From Sporanaerobium hydrogeniformans (lineage in GTDB: Bacteria > Bacillota > Clostridia > Lachnospirales > Cellulosilyticaceae), in NCBI RefSeq assembly GCF_002735925.1, contig NZ_PEDL01000001.1:186001-250000 (forward strand): 64,000 nucleotides of DNA, in the 5' to 3' direction. Both the position numbers and the translations under genes were made by a program. The notes below the pieces were generated by a model, which saw nothing but the letters and a program-made list of their open reading frames with translations, was not told where the DNA came from and ran no database searches. This document shows positions 16,127 to 27,403 of the stretch, in pieces; the stretch's first letter is position 1; every line of letters starts with the position of its first letter.

Positions 16127-18352
16127 ATGAGGGTAATAATAGCGGAAAAACCTTCTGTAGCTAAAAATATAGCAGATGCCTTTAAGGTAAAGAAACGGTG
16201 TGATGGTTATTTTGAAGGAGAAGAGTATCTGATTACGTGGGCATTTGGACATCTTTTAGAACTTTATGATGCTAAAGATTATGATGATAAGATGAAAAGC
16301 TGGCGCTTGGAAAATTTCCCCTTTATGCCCCAAGAATTTAAATACAAAGTAAAAGAGGACAAGACGAAGAAGACAACAGACTTAGGAGCTAAAAAGCAAT
16401 TAAAATGTATTAAAGATCTTATAAATCGTCAAGATGTGGAAGCTGTTATTTCAGCAACTGACTATGATCGAGAAGGTCAGATTATAGCAGATATTATTTT
16501 TGCTTATTTAAAGGTAAAAAAACCTATTTATCGTTTACTTCTCAATGAGTGGACGGAAAAAGAAGTACAAAAGGGTATTGAGCAGATTGTTCCTAATCGA
16601 GAGATGAAACCACTTCAAGATGCAGGAATCAGTAGACAACAAGCAGATTGGCTGATAGGGATTAATCTTACTTCTGTGGCTACTGTGAAATATGGTGGAA
16701 GAGGGGAGCTTTTAAATGTAGGGCGTGTGCTACTTCCTACTTTGAAATTGATTTATGACCGTGATCAAGAAATAGAAGCCTTTCGTGAAGAACCTTATTA
16801 TAAGCTTGCAGCTACCTTTGAAAAAGGGGAATTAAACTATGAAGGAATTTATACAGAGGATAAAAAAGATAAGTTTGAAGAAAAGTCTTACTTAGAAGAG
16901 ATTAAGCAAAAAATAGAAGGTAAAATAGGTCGTATTACGAAAAAGGAAAAGATAGAAAAGACGGAATACCCTCAGAGTTTATTTAACCTTTCTGCATTGC
17001 AGGGGTATGTAACCAGTAAATACCAAGGCTTTACTTCAGATAAGGTATTAAGTATTGCTCAAGGACTTTATGAAAAAAAGTATATTACCTATCCAAGGAC
17101 AGCTAGTAGTGTATTAGATGAAAGTTTAGTAGATAAAGTAAGAAGTGTACTTTTTACTCTGAAAAAGGGACTTCCCTTTGAGGATGAAATCCAGTTTAGC
17201 GTGAGTAAGAAGGTTTTTAATAGTAAGAAAGTAGAGAGTCATAGTGCGATTATTCCAACCTATGTTGTTCCAAAAAATTTATCTCCTCAAGAGGAAAAGG
17301 TTTATTATGCAATTCGCAATCGCTTTTTAGCCCAGTTTATGCCACCAGCTAAAATAGAAGAAACAACTATTGAGACGACTATAGAGGGAACTCCCTTTGT
17401 TTTTATAACTAAAGGAAAGATTCAAAAGGAATTAGGCTTTAAAAAGGTCGAGCAAGAACAAAGTAAAGAGGTTATTTTACCATCTCTGGAAGAAGGTATG
17501 CAGTTTGAAATAGAGAAGTTAGCGCTTGCAGAACTGAAAACTAAACCGCCTGCACCTTATACGGAGAAAACTCTACTTCGTGCTATGGAAACCTGTGGAA
17601 AACAGTTTAAAGCTTCAGGAGATGAAGAGGATAAGTCAGAGGATGAAAAAGAAGAAAGTGAATTTATGGATGCGATCCTTAGTGGCTTTAGTATTGGAAC
17701 ACCTGCTACTCGAGCAGAGACACTTAAAAAATTAAACACTACAGGTTATACGGTGATGCAAAAGAAGAATATACGATGTACACCAAAAGGAAAATATATT
17801 ATTGAAATGCTTCCAGTTAAAGAACTGATGGATTTAGAGTATACAGGAAGATTAGAGAAGACCTTACAAGACATTGAAAAGGGAAAGGTAACAAAAAATG
17901 ATTTCTTAGTACACATTAAGCAGTTTGTAGCCAGTGCTATTAAGGATATTAAAGGGCAAAGAGCACGTAGCTTAGAACTTTCTTCATCAAGCACAATAGC
18001 TCCTGCATCGTATAGAGCTTCTAAAGCTACTTCAAGTGCACAAGTAAAATCGGAAGAACGTGAACGATTAGGAAAGTGCCCTTATTGTGGTGGGGATGTT
18101 ATAGAAGGGAAAAAAGGCTTTGGCTGCTTAGGGTATAAGACGGGCTGTCATTTTGTGCTTTGGAAAGAAATACCCGATTTGCAGGCTTATGGGAAAAATC
18201 TTACGAAGACTGCCGCTAAAGCTCTTCTAAAAAAAGGAGAAGCAACGTTTAGAAATGTAAAACTACCTAGTGGTGAAAAAAGAGATGTGTTAGTTAAATT
18301 AGTAAAAGAGCAAGAAAATAAAGAGGCAAAAATTGTAGTAAATCTACTATAA
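16127..18352 (+). CDS. topB: DNA topoisomerase III
   Basis: Type IA topoisomerase of 741 residues that relaxes and decatenates DNA. Visible: the N-terminal TOPRIM start RVIIAEKPSVAKNIA, the metal-binding DYDREG at 112-117, the catalytic tyrosine Y322 in ITYPRT, TPATRAETLKKL, and a C-terminal zinc-ribbon-like region (CPYCGGDVIEGKKGFGC, GYKTGCHFVLW). The frame opens at 16055 inside a terminator; ATG 16127 has AGGAG with 8-nt spacing. Topo III copies are common on mobile elements, but here it has ordinary composition and could be chromosomal. Confidence 0.93.
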   Translation: MRVIIAEKPSVAKNIADAFKVKKRCDGYFEGEEYLITWAFGHLLELYDAKDYDDKMKSWRLENFPFMPQEFKYKVKEDKTKKTTDLGAKKQLKCIKDLINRQDVEAVISATDYDREGQIIADIIFAYLKVKKPIYRLLLNEWTEKEVQKGIEQIVPNREMKPLQDAGISRQQADWLIGINLTSVATVKYGGRGELLNVGRVLLPTLKLIYDRDQEIEAFREEPYYKLAATFEKGELNYEGIYTEDKKDKFEEKSYLEEIKQKIEGKIGRITKKEKIEKTEYPQSLFNLSALQGYVTSKYQGFTSDKVLSIAQGLYEKKYITYPRTASSVLDESLVDKVRSVLFTLKKGLPFEDEIQFSVSKKVFNSKKVESHSAIIPTYVVPKNLSPQEEKVYYAIRNRFLAQFMPPAKIEETTIETTIEGTPFVFITKGKIQKELGFKKVEQEQSKEVILPSLEEGMQFEIEKLALAELKTKPPAPYTEKTLLRAMETCGKQFKASGDEEDKSEDEKEESEFMDAILSGFSIGTPATRAETLKKLNTTGYTVMQKKNIRCTPKGKYIIEMLPVKELMDLEYTGRLEKTLQDIEKGKVTKNDFLVHIKQFVASAIKDIKGQRARSLELSSSSTIAPASYRASKATSSAQVKSEERERLGKCPYCGGDVIEGKKGFGCLGYKTGCHFVLWKEIPDLQAYGKNLTKTAAKALLKKGEATFRNVKLPSGEKRDVLVKLVKEQENKEAKIVVNLL

Positions 18353-18487
18353 AATAAAACTAGACTTCTGTTAATCTTCTTGACAGGCTAGTACCAATAA
18401 TAGTATTATTAACTTGAGTTTGAGGTATTAAAAATCAAACATAATTAATGAAAAAAACAAATCTATTATTTAATGGAGGGAATAGCA

Positions 18488-18661
18488 ATGGCATATTTTA
18501 TTAATGATGAATGTATCAGTTGTGGAGCTTGTGAAAGTGAATGTCCAGTAAGCTGCATTTCTGAAGGAGATGGCAAATATGTAATCGATGCAGATGAATG
18601 TATCGAATGTGGTGCATGTGCAGGTGTTTGTCCAGTTGGTGCTCCAAATCCAGCTGAATAA
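18488..18661 (+). CDS. 2[4Fe-4S] ferredoxin
   Basis: Fifty-seven residues with two CxxCxxCxxxCP motifs (CISCGACESECP and CIECGACAGVCP), the classical clostridial ferredoxin that carries low-potential electrons for pyruvate oxidation, hydrogenase and related enzymes. An earlier in-frame ATG at 18473 overlaps the GGAGGG ribosome binding site, so ATG 18488 is the start. It is monocistronic, with a shared terminator against the AraC gene. Confidence 0.95.
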   Translation: MAYFINDECISCGACESECPVSCISEGDGKYVIDADECIECGACAGVCPVGAPNPAE

Positions 18662-18677
18662 TAAAGAGTTAACGTAA

Positions 18678-18729
18678 AAACACTAAAAGAGGTGCTTCCT
18701 AAATAAAGGGAGTGCCTCTTTTAGTGTTT
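18678..18729. terminator. Bidirectional terminator, ferredoxin and AraC genes
   Basis: Fifteen-bp stem AAACACTAAAAGAGG and its complement, extended inward by imperfect GC-rich pairs, flanked by A and T runs. It overlaps the stop codon of the opposite-strand AraC gene. Confidence 0.85.
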
Positions 18730-19581
18730 AGAAAAGTATCTGCACTTAGAAGGTGGAAAACCATAATATTTTTTAAAAAGCTTACTAAAGTGATACATAT
18801 CTGTATACCCTACTTGTGCTGCAATCATACGAATAGGCAGGTCTGTTTTCTCAAGGAGCTCTTTAGCGTGAGAAAGACGAATATGAATGAGATAATTAAT
18901 AGGGGAAGTACCTACTTCTTCTTTAAAAATTTTGGAAAGATAAACTTGACTAAGATACATATCTTTTGAAAAGACTTCTAAAGATATATCTTGCATGTAA
19001 TGAGTATTCATATAATGAATCATAGCTTCTGCTAACTCTCTTTTTTGCGGATAACCAAAGGAGAGCGTACTTTTAGTCTCTATGATTGGTGTATTTTCAA
19101 GTTCACGATAAATAAGGACAACAAGCTGTGTAACAAGAAGACGGAGCATCGTTTTATAACCAGGCTTCCTAGAAGTATTTTCTTTTAAAAGTGTATGACA
19201 CGTTTCAAAGAAAATAGATTTATTTTCTTTAAAATCAAAAAGTGGTAATTTTTTTAGAAGAGGAAAGTAATTAAATTCACCTGTAGGGAGGAGTAGATGA
19301 TTAAGGCCAATATGTAGATCCTTATAATGTTCTTGGACCGGCAAAGTAACTGCGTGTAAAACATTAGGGTTAAGTACAATAAGGCTTTCTTTGGGAACGT
19401 TCATTTCCTGGTCATCAAATTGATAATGGGCAGTACCATCTAGAATGATAGACAACTCAATCATTTCATGGGTATGAGGTTTAGATTGGACATGAGAGTT
19501 TTGTAATTGGGGAAATTCATTACTAAACACATAAAGCACCTCGGGATTAAGTAGATGAGAGAGTTGTACTTTGCTAGACAT
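18721..19581 (-). CDS. AraC-family transcriptional regulator with cupin sensor
   Basis: 286 residues. The N-terminal cupin-like sensor has HTHEMIELSIILDGTAHYQF and NPNVLHAV. The C-terminal double helix-turn-helix spans about residues 185-283: ISLEVFSKDMYLSQVYLSKI with FKEEVGTSPINYLIHIRL, then IRMIAAQVGYTDMYHFSKLF and KKYYGFPPSKCR. Such regulators usually sense sugars or oligosaccharides and activate nearby genes, but the flanking ferredoxin and typA genes give no clear target. It is transcribed divergently from typA across a 324-bp gap. Confidence 0.9.
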   Translation of the reverse strand: MSSKVQLSHLLNPEVLYVFSNEFPQLQNSHVQSKPHTHEMIELSIILDGTAHYQFDDQEMNVPKESLIVLNPNVLHAVTLPVQEHYKDLHIGLNHLLLPTGEFNYFPLLKKLPLFDFKENKSIFFETCHTLLKENTSRKPGYKTMLRLLVTQLVVLIYRELENTPIIETKSTLSFGYPQKRELAEAMIHYMNTHYMQDISLEVFSKDMYLSQVYLSKIFKEEVGTSPINYLIHIRLSHAKELLEKTDLPIRMIAAQVGYTDMYHFSKLFKKYYGFPPSKCRYFSKH

Positions 19582-19905
19582 ACTAGGCCTCCTAATTTAA
19601 AATGAAACTATTTTTATTATAGATAATATAAAAACCTACAGCAAGCATAAATATTTTTATATAAAAATATTTTGGAAAAAAGAAAGGTACTTTTTAGAAA
19701 ATATATGTAAAAAAACATAAATAAGAAAGTAAAATCCCTTAAAATATAGAGACATTCCTACAAAAAATAGCCCTCTAATTACTTGACTTAAATGTTTAAA
19801 ACATTTACTCCATGTAGATACTATGAATATTATAGTTGTGAAAGATGATGAAACGTGATAAAATTAGTACTTGTGATTAACAGAAGAAAGAAGGTTTTAT
19901 AACCT
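19582..19905. promoter_or_regulatory. Divergent promoter region of the araC-like gene and typA
   Basis: AT-rich region without genes. It holds a perfect palindrome with 9-bp arms (TAAATGTTT-A-AAACATTTA, 19789-19807) overlapping a TTGACT (19784-19788 and following base), an operator-like arrangement. Just before typA, AGGTT and AACCT (about 19892-19905) could fold over the weak AAGG ribosome binding site. Confidence 0.45.
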
Positions 19906-21720
19906 ATGAGTGATATGAAAATAATTAATATAGCGGTAATTGCTCACGTAGATGCAGGAAAATCTACATTAGTAGATGCATTTTTAAACCAAAGTGGGGT
20001 TTTTCGCGAAAATGAAGAACATGTTGACTGCGTTATGGATAGTAATGATTTAGAGAGAGAACGTGGGATTACGATTTATTCTAAAAACTGTTCTATTAAG
20101 CATGGTGATTACAAAATCAATATTGTAGATACACCAGGACATAGTGACTTTTCCTCAGAGGTAGAACGTGTTATTCGTACAGTAGATACTGTTATTTTAT
20201 TAGTGGACTCCATTGAGGGCCCTATGCCACAAACACGTTTTGTACTTCAAAAGTCTTTAGAGTTAGGACTTAAGCCTATCCTCGTTATTAACAAGATTGA
20301 TAAGCCTAATCACCGAGCAGAAGAAGTTGTGGATATGACTTTTGATCTCTTTGTAGATCTACAAGCCAATGATGAACAATTAGATTTCCCTATTCTTTAT
20401 GGAATTGGTAAACAGGGTATTATGCAATATAATCTTGAAGAAGAAGGACAAGATATTATGCCACTTCTTGATACTATTATTGAACGTGTAGGTGAGTATC
20501 CTAAGCAAGATGATGAACCTCTTCAACTACAAATCAGTGCCCTTGCGTATGATAACTTTGTAGGTCGTCTTGGAATTGGACGTATTTACAAAGGTAAAAT
20601 TAAAGAAGGTCAAACAGTAGAGATTGCTGATAATGAAGGTAAAATACGTAGTGCAAAAGTTTCTAAGGTTATGGTATATGAGGGTCTTAAACAAGTTGCT
20701 GTACCAGAAGTAACAAGTGGAGACATTGTTGTTATTGCGGGTGTAGCGGATATTTCAATTGGTGAAACAGTAGGAGAAATTGGCAAAGTAGAAGCAATGA
20801 CTCCTATTACTATTGAAGAACCTACTCTAGCTATGAACTTCCTTGTAAATAGCTCACCTTTTGCTGGGCAAAGTGGTAAATATGTTACAACAAGGCATAT
20901 TAAAGAGCGCCTTGAAAAAGAAACAGAAATTAACGTTGGTTTAAGAGTAGAACCTATGGAAACGACAGATGGATATCGTGTATCTGGGCGTGGAGAACTT
21001 CACTTATCTGTTTTAATAGAAAACATGAGAAGAGAGGGTTATGAACTCAGTGTATCTAAACCAGAGGTTATTATGCACCGAGATGAAAATGGAAAATTAG
21101 TTGAACCAGTTGAGCGTGTTATTATTTCTGTGCCAGAAGAGTATTCAGGTTCTGTTATTAGCAAGCTTGGTCTTAGAAAAGGTATGCTACAAAGCATGGA
21201 GCCAGAAAATGGGCATATTCGTATTGAATACCTTTGTCCAACCCGTTCGCTTCTTGGCTTTAGAAGTGAGCTTATTACAGATTCTCGTGGTGAAGCAACC
21301 ATGGTAAGAAGGATTGAGGGATATACAGAATATGTAGGTGAACTTCCAAGGCGTGCGAATGGTGCCCTTATTGCACAAGAGATGGGAACGACTATGGGCT
21401 ATGCTCTTAACTCATTGGAGGATAGAGGGACTCTTTTTGTTAAACCAGGTGTAGAAGTTTATCCTGGAATGATTATTGGTCAAAATAATCGTAAAGAAGA
21501 TATGACTGTTAACCCATGTAAAAATAAAAAACAAACCAATACGCGTTCTTCTGGTGCGGATGATGCCATTCGTTTATCCCCACCAAAAATCTTTAGCCTT
21601 GAAGAAGCTCTAGAATTTATTGAAGAGGATGAATTAGTAGAAATTACCCCTGATGCCATTCGACTTCGTAAAAAAATTCTAGATGAAGGCGAAAGGACAC
21701 GTGCAGCTAGAAAAAAATAA
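19906..21720 (+). CDS. typA: Ribosome-associated GTPase TypA/BipA
   Basis: Translational GTPase of 604 residues, related to EF-G, involved in ribosome assembly and stress adaptation. Visible: G1 [22 protein letters not shown] switch, G3 [15 protein letters not shown]4 NKIDKPNHR, and the C-terminal TypA-specific region with [39 protein letters not shown] and [20 protein letters not shown]. The P-loop has DAGKS where many TypA have DHGKT; both are seen in translational GTPases. Start ATG 19906; the alternative ATG 19915 gives [11 protein letters not shown]. Confidence 0.94.
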   Translation: MSDMKIINIAVIAHVDAGKSTLVDAFLNQSGVFRENEEHVDCVMDSNDLERERGITIYSKNCSIKHGDYKINIVDTPGHSDFSSEVERVIRTVDTVILLVDSIEGPMPQTRFVLQKSLELGLKPILVINKIDKPNHRAEEVVDMTFDLFVDLQANDEQLDFPILYGIGKQGIMQYNLEEEGQDIMPLLDTIIERVGEYPKQDDEPLQLQISALAYDNFVGRLGIGRIYKGKIKEGQTVEIADNEGKIRSAKVSKVMVYEGLKQVAVPEVTSGDIVVIAGVADISIGETVGEIGKVEAMTPITIEEPTLAMNFLVNSSPFAGQSGKYVTTRHIKERLEKETEINVGLRVEPMETTDGYRVSGRGELHLSVLIENMRREGYELSVSKPEVIMHRDENGKLVEPVERVIISVPEEYSGSVISKLGLRKGMLQSMEPENGHIRIEYLCPTRSLLGFRSELITDSRGEATMVRRIEGYTEYVGELPRRANGALIAQEMGTTMGYALNSLEDRGTLFVKPGVEVYPGMIIGQNNRKEDMTVNPCKNKKQTNTRSSGADDAIRLSPPKIFSLEEALEFIEEDELVEITPDAIRLRKKILDEGERTRAARKK

Positions 21721-21736
21721 ATAAGAAATAAATGAG

Positions 21737-21775
21737 AAGTGCAGAGTAGACATAATGTTTACTTTGTGCTTTTTT
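21737..21775 (+). terminator. typA terminator
   Basis: Stem AAGTGCAGAGTAGAC / GTTTACTTTGTGCTT, paired throughout with several G-U pairs, 5-nt loop and T run. Confidence 0.75.
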
Positions 21776-22279
21776 ATTTGAGAAAAATAAAAGAACTAAA
21801 AATGAAGTTTCTAAAATGCTATAACAAAAAGTTATAGTTTGCATAAGAAAATAATATTTCATTTATAATAAAAAGAGAGATATACTATATAAAAGTAGCA
21901 TTATATGAAAACTTAATTATACAAAAATTTAGGTAAGACATACTATAAGATAAAAGATGATTTAAAGATAAAAACTCTAGATAATAAGAAATAGCATTGT
22001 TTAAGTAGCAAAACAAATAGAAATAAAATGCAATAAATAGAATAAATATTCAAAAATACAAGAGCTCCTATCAGAAAAAAATACAAAAGTGATAGATTAT
22101 GTAGAGTAAGAATAAAGAGTAGTAAAGAGGCGAGAAGTCTTTAAAAGAGGGATATTTACTTAAATTACATCAAAAATAAAGAAGAAAAAGTTAACATAAG
22201 TTTAAAATGAAGGATTTAAGAGTTTTTAAAATTAGATTTTAAAATAATGCAAAATTAAACATAAAATTAGATAAAATTA
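21776..22279. other. AT-rich intergenic region
   Basis: About 500 bp with no supportable gene or RNA. A small hairpin CTATAAC / GTTATAG lies near 21820. A possible upstream promoter (TTGCAT about 21839, TATAAT about 21864) would lengthen the leader of the branched-chain operon, but the promoter at 22280 is better. Confidence 0.4.
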
Positions 22280-22308
22280 TTGACACCTTCCTTTAATATT
22301 GTTAAAAT
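22280..22308 (+). promoter_or_regulatory. Promoter of the branched-chain amino acid operon
   Basis: Consensus -35 TTGACA (22280-22285), a 17-nt spacer, then TAAAAT (22303-22308), immediately upstream of the T-box leader. Confidence 0.8.
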
Positions 22309-22314
22309 ACTTAT

Positions 22315-22593
22315 AAATTAATAGTTGAACAAATGCAATGAAAGAGAATGGCTTTTGCAAAATCACTATCAGAGAGTTAACGGTTGGTGCAAGTTATCAG
22401 TGAAGCAGTAAGCAAATCACTCTTGAGCAGAGCTTATGAAAGGTAAGACTAAGTAAGAAGTTTCCGGAGGCCCCGTTACAGGCAACAGTTTGATAGAACT
22501 GAGTGAGCGGACTTATAATAGGAGTGTTATAGGTCAAGATGGGTGGTAACGCGTGGAATATTCCTCGTCCCGTTAATGGGATGAGGATTTTTT
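22315..22593 (+). promoter_or_regulatory. T-box leader, probably isoleucine-responsive
   Basis: Contains the T-box sequence GGGTGGTAACGCG at 22541-22553 and a terminator stem CCTCGTCCC / GGGATGAGG (22563-22586) with a T run. The distal stem I is recognisable: AGAGAG at 22371 and GGTTGGTGCAAG at 22382. My fold pairs AAGAG (22342-22346) with CTCTT (22420-22424), GCTT-TGC with GCA-AAGC, and TCACT with AGTGA. This leaves AAATCA in the specifier loop, so the codon is most likely AUC (Ile, 22416-22418) followed by A. The UGGU of the T-box fits discriminator A73, as in tRNA-Ile, -Leu and -Val. Uncharged tRNA should promote readthrough. Confidence 0.88.
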
Positions 22594-22655
22594 ATATAAT
22601 TTTTTGGAGTAAATTATATTTTATGAATATTAAATAATAAGAAGGAGGGAAAGGT

Positions 22656-24263
22656 ATGAAATTATCAGATGTATTTGTTCGTTGTTTGGTGGAAGAGAAT
22701 ATAGATGTTATATTTGGCTATCCTGGAGCAGCTGTTTTAGCAATTTATGAATCCTTGAGGACCTCAAGTATTCATCATGTGCTTGTTAGGCAGGAACAAG
22801 CGGCTGTACATAGTGCTAGTGGCTATGCACGTACAACCGGTAAAGTAGGCGTATGTATCGCAACTTCTGGACCAGGAGCAACTAACCTTATTACAGGGAT
22901 TGCAACAGCTTATATGGACTCCATTCCGATGGTGATTTTTACAGGACAAGTAAAATCTAGCCTTATAGGAAGAGATGTTTTCCAAGAGGTAGATATTACA
23001 GGTGCAACAGAACCTTTTATCAAACACAGCTATCTCATTAAAAAGGCACAGGATTTTCCTCGTATTGTGAAAGAAGCTTTTTACATTGCGCAAACAGGTA
23101 GACCTGGGCCAGTGCTTATAGATATTCCAATGGATATTCAAGATGAGCAAATTGACTATATTTATCCCAAAGAAATTAACATAAGAGGATACAAGCCAAC
23201 GGTAGAAGGGCACATGGGTCAGATTAAGCGTGTTGTTAAGTTGTTAGAACGTAGTAAGAAGCCTCTTATCTGTGTCGGTGGAGGTGTTATGCTTAGCCAC
23301 GCAGAAGAAGAACTTAGAGAATTTGTAGCAAAATCCAACATCCCAGCAGTACATACATTAATGGGTATAGGAGGGTTGCCTACTAGTTCATCTTATAATA
23401 TGGGGATGATAGGTAGTCATGGTTTCAATCATGCTAATTGGGCACTTAAAAATGCAGATACTATTCTCTTTATGGGAGCACGTATTGCAGATCGTGCAGT
23501 GGCGAATGCAGGTATTTTAAATGATAATGCCAACATTATTCATATTGATATTGATCCTGCTGAAATCGGTAAAATTACATCGGCTACTATTCCATTAGTA
23601 GGAGACATCGGTTCTATATTAAGAGAGATGCTTCCGCTTATAAAACCGATGGAAACTGCTACATGGCAAGAAGAGATAGTAGCAAAGGTTAAACAGAAGG
23701 AAGAAGTACATGCAAACGGTTATATTAATCCTAAATTAGTTGTAAGAAAGCTTTCGGAGATGTTAGGTGAAGAAGCTATTATTGCAGCAGACGTGGGGCA
23801 AAATCAATTTTGGACTGTACGCCATATGGAGATGAAAGGTAATCGTAAGCTTATTTGTTCAGGTGGTTTTGGTACAATGGGTTATTCTCTTCCTTCTGCA
23901 ATAGGAGCCGCTATTGGCAATAAAGAAAAGCAAGTAGTGAGTATACTAGGGGATGGAAGCTTTCAAATGAGTTTTTTTGAATTAGGTACACTGATTCAAG
24001 AAGGAGTAGCACCTGTTATTATTTTATTTAATAATAGTGGTCTAGGTATGGTAAGAGAACTTCAAAGAAGAACAGAGTTAAAAGAACATGGTGTAGGTCT
24101 TAAGTGTAATCCGGATTTTGCAGCTATTGCGAGGGCTTATGGTATTGCAGCAAAAACAATTACAAGTCCAGTAGAAATAGAGGGAGCTATTCAAGAAGCA
24201 CTTGAGAGCCATCAACCTTATTTCTTGGAGTTCATCGTAAGTGATAAAGAATCTACATTATAA
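22656..24263 (+). CDS. ilvB: Acetolactate synthase large subunit, divergent copy
   Basis: ThDP-dependent synthase of 535 residues; it condenses two pyruvates to 2-acetolactate, or pyruvate with 2-oxobutyrate. The catalytic glutamate E47 lies in RQEQAAVHSASGYAR, and the ThDP/Mg site is GDGSFQMS with NNSGLGMV. First gene after the T-box, followed by ilvN 14 bp later. The region after GLGMV reads RELQRRTELKEHGVG and lacks the RQWQ and FYEKRYAEST segments seen in the second copy at 34763, so it is diverged from the classical anabolic form. AGGAGGG precedes ATG 22656. Confidence 0.92.
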   Translation: MKLSDVFVRCLVEENIDVIFGYPGAAVLAIYESLRTSSIHHVLVRQEQAAVHSASGYARTTGKVGVCIATSGPGATNLITGIATAYMDSIPMVIFTGQVKSSLIGRDVFQEVDITGATEPFIKHSYLIKKAQDFPRIVKEAFYIAQTGRPGPVLIDIPMDIQDEQIDYIYPKEINIRGYKPTVEGHMGQIKRVVKLLERSKKPLICVGGGVMLSHAEEELREFVAKSNIPAVHTLMGIGGLPTSSSYNMGMIGSHGFNHANWALKNADTILFMGARIADRAVANAGILNDNANIIHIDIDPAEIGKITSATIPLVGDIGSILREMLPLIKPMETATWQEEIVAKVKQKEEVHANGYINPKLVVRKLSEMLGEEAIIAADVGQNQFWTVRHMEMKGNRKLICSGGFGTMGYSLPSAIGAAIGNKEKQVVSILGDGSFQMSFFELGTLIQEGVAPVIILFNNSGLGMVRELQRRTELKEHGVGLKCNPDFAAIARAYGIAAKTITSPVEIEGAIQEALESHQPYFLEFIVSDKESTL

Positions 24264-24277
24264 AGAGGAGGGATAGG

Positions 24278-24769
24278 ATGCAAAAGCATGTTTTATCTGT
24301 ATTAGTAGAAAACCATTCAGGTGTACTAAGTAGAGTCTCAGGACTATTTAGTCGAAGAGGTTATAATATTGATAGTTTATCTGTAAGTGAAACAGAACAC
24401 TCTGATATTTCGCGTATGACAATTGTAACAGAAGCAGATGAATACACTTTAGAACAGGTTAAAAAACAGCTCAATAAATTGGTAGATGTGATTAAAATTG
24501 TAGAATTAAAAGAGCATACAGCCATTTATAGGGAGCTAGCGCTTATTAAAGTAGAGGCTGATACACGTAGCCGGGCTGAAATTATAGAAATTGCTAATAT
24601 TTTTAGGGCACATATTGTAGATGTTTCTAAAACATCTCTTATTGTAGAGGCTACTGGAGATCAAGGTAAGATTAAAGCTTTAACGAATATGCTAGAACCT
24701 TATGGGGTGAAAGAAATTATTCGTACAGGGCTTACAGCTCTTCAAAGAGGAGAGTCAGAACTTAAGTAA
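24278..24769 (+). CDS. ilvN: Acetolactate synthase small (regulatory) subunit
   Basis: 163 residues with the IlvN/IlvH layout: an N-terminal ACT domain (LSVLVENHSGVLSRVSGLFS, RRGYNIDSLSV, SRMTIV) that binds valine for feedback control, and the C-terminal domain (ELALIKVEADTRSRAEI, VEATGDQGKI). It sits 14 bp after ilvB and is presumably its partner; whether it also serves the second large subunit downstream cannot be told from sequence. An AT-rich hairpin follows before ilvC. Confidence 0.93.
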   Translation: MQKHVLSVLVENHSGVLSRVSGLFSRRGYNIDSLSVSETEHSDISRMTIVTEADEYTLEQVKKQLNKLVDVIKIVELKEHTAIYRELALIKVEADTRSRAEIIEIANIFRAHIVDVSKTSLIVEATGDQGKIKALTNMLEPYGVKEIIRTGLTALQRGESELK

Positions 24770-24800
24770 TTAAAATAAAAGTGATTTACTTTTATTTTAA
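24770..24800 (+). other. Intercistronic hairpin between ilvN and ilvC
   Basis: Perfect 13-bp stem TTAAAATAAAAGT and its complement with a 5-nt loop, right after the ilvN stop. It is too AT-rich and lacks a T run, so an mRNA-stability or partial attenuation role is more likely than full termination. Confidence 0.5.
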
Positions 24801-24826
24801 TCATATATTAAAACTATTATTGATGA

Positions 24827-25846
<1,020 letters not shown>

Positions 25847-25868
25847 TAAAAAATGGAGAGGGATAATA

Positions 25869-27400
25869 ATGGCAAACTTTGTTAAGATTTTTGATACAAC
25901 ACTTCGAGATGGTGAGCAATCACCAGGCTGTAGCATGAACCTTGCTGAAAAGCTAGAGGTAGCACTGCAATTAGAGCGACTCGGTGTTGATGTAATGGAA
26001 GCTGGCTTTGCAATCGCATCTCCTGGAGATTTTGCCTCTGTAAAATCAATTGCAAAAACCATTAAAAATGTGAAGGTAGCGAGTCTTGCAAGAGCACTGA
26101 CGAAAGATATTGATGCAGCAGCTGAGGCACTTAAGGCTGCTAAGTATCCTAGAATACATACCTTTATTGCAACCTCTGATATTCATATGCAATATAAGCT
26201 TAGAAAAAGCCCGGAGGAAGTTTTAGAAACTGCCATTGAAATGGTTAAATATGCAAAACGCTTTTGTGAAGATGTAGAATTCTCAGCTGAGGATGCATCC
26301 AGAAGCAATCCTGCTTTCTTATATCAAATCTTCGAGGCTGTTATTAAAGCTGGGGCAACAGTTATTAATGTACCTGATACCGTAGGCTATACCTCACCAG
26401 AAGAATTTACAAAACTTATTCATGGGATTAAAGAAAACGTACCTAGTATTCATAAGGCAGATATTTCTGTACATTGTCATAATGACCTTGGTCTTGCTGT
26501 TGCTAACTCTTTAGCAGCAGTTAAGGCTGGGGCTACTCAAATCGAATGTACCATTAATGGTATTGGTGAAAGAGCAGGTAATGCAGCTTTAGAAGAAGTC
26601 GTTATGAACTTAAATACACGTCATGATCTCTATGGTTTAGATTGCAAGATTCATACTAAAGAAATCTATAGAGCCAGTAAACTTTTAAGCAGTATTACCG
26701 GTGTACGTGTACAGCCTAATAAAGCTATTGTAGGCGAAAATGCTTTGCGCATGAGTCAGGTATTCATCAACATGGTATGTTGGCAAATAAAGAAACCTAT
26801 GAAATTATGACACCTGAATCAATTGGTCTTACAGAAAATAAAATGGTACTTGGGAAACACTCAGGTAAGCATGCTTTTGAAGATAAGTTAAATGCAATGG
26901 GCTACCACTTAGACACAGAAGCGTTAGCTACAGCTTTTGAACAATTCAAAGTATTAGCTGATAAGAAAAAGGATATTACTGATCGTGACATTGAGGCATT
27001 AGTATGCCGCAAAACAGTACAAATTCCAGAAGCTTATAAATTAGACCGTTTTGTTATTAATTCAGGAAATACCATTACTACTACTTCATCTATGCGCCTA
27101 CTTAGTAAAACAGGTCATATTTTAGAAGAAGTTGTATCTTCTTATGATGGACCAATTGATGCTTCTTATAAAGCCATTGATAAATTGGTAGGTAAGAAGT
27201 TTATGTTAGAAGACTTTGTCATCAATTCCGTAACAGGTGGAACAGATGCACAAGGGGAAGTAAATGTTAAGATTAGCAATAATGGTCGTATATATAATGG
27301 ACACGGTGTAAGTATGGATATTGTTGAAGCAAGTATTTTAGCTTACATTTCAGCAATTAATAATATGCTTTATGACCAAGAGGAGAAAAGGGAGGTATAA
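25869..27400 (+). pseudogene. leuA: 2-isopropylmalate synthase, split by a single-base frameshift
   Basis: The first leucine-specific step (2-oxoisovalerate plus acetyl-CoA). The first frame, 25869-26810, has the intact catalytic barrel: [43 protein letters not shown]. At 26744-26746 the run TTT should be TTTT. One extra T gives [20 protein letters not shown] and joins smoothly to the second frame, which ends at 27400 with the LeuA regulatory domain (NSVTGGTDAQGEV). The restored protein would be 510 residues, normal for LeuA. As read, the product is cut at about codon 293 and loses the accessory and regulatory domains. A homopolymer sequencing error is quite possible. Confidence 0.9.
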
Positions 27401-27403
27401 GGA

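Noticed and set aside
22764-23213. 149-codon open frame on the - strand inside ilvB
   Set aside because: Shadow of a certain gene; Cys/Ser/Arg-rich translation, no ribosome binding site, no recognisable domain.
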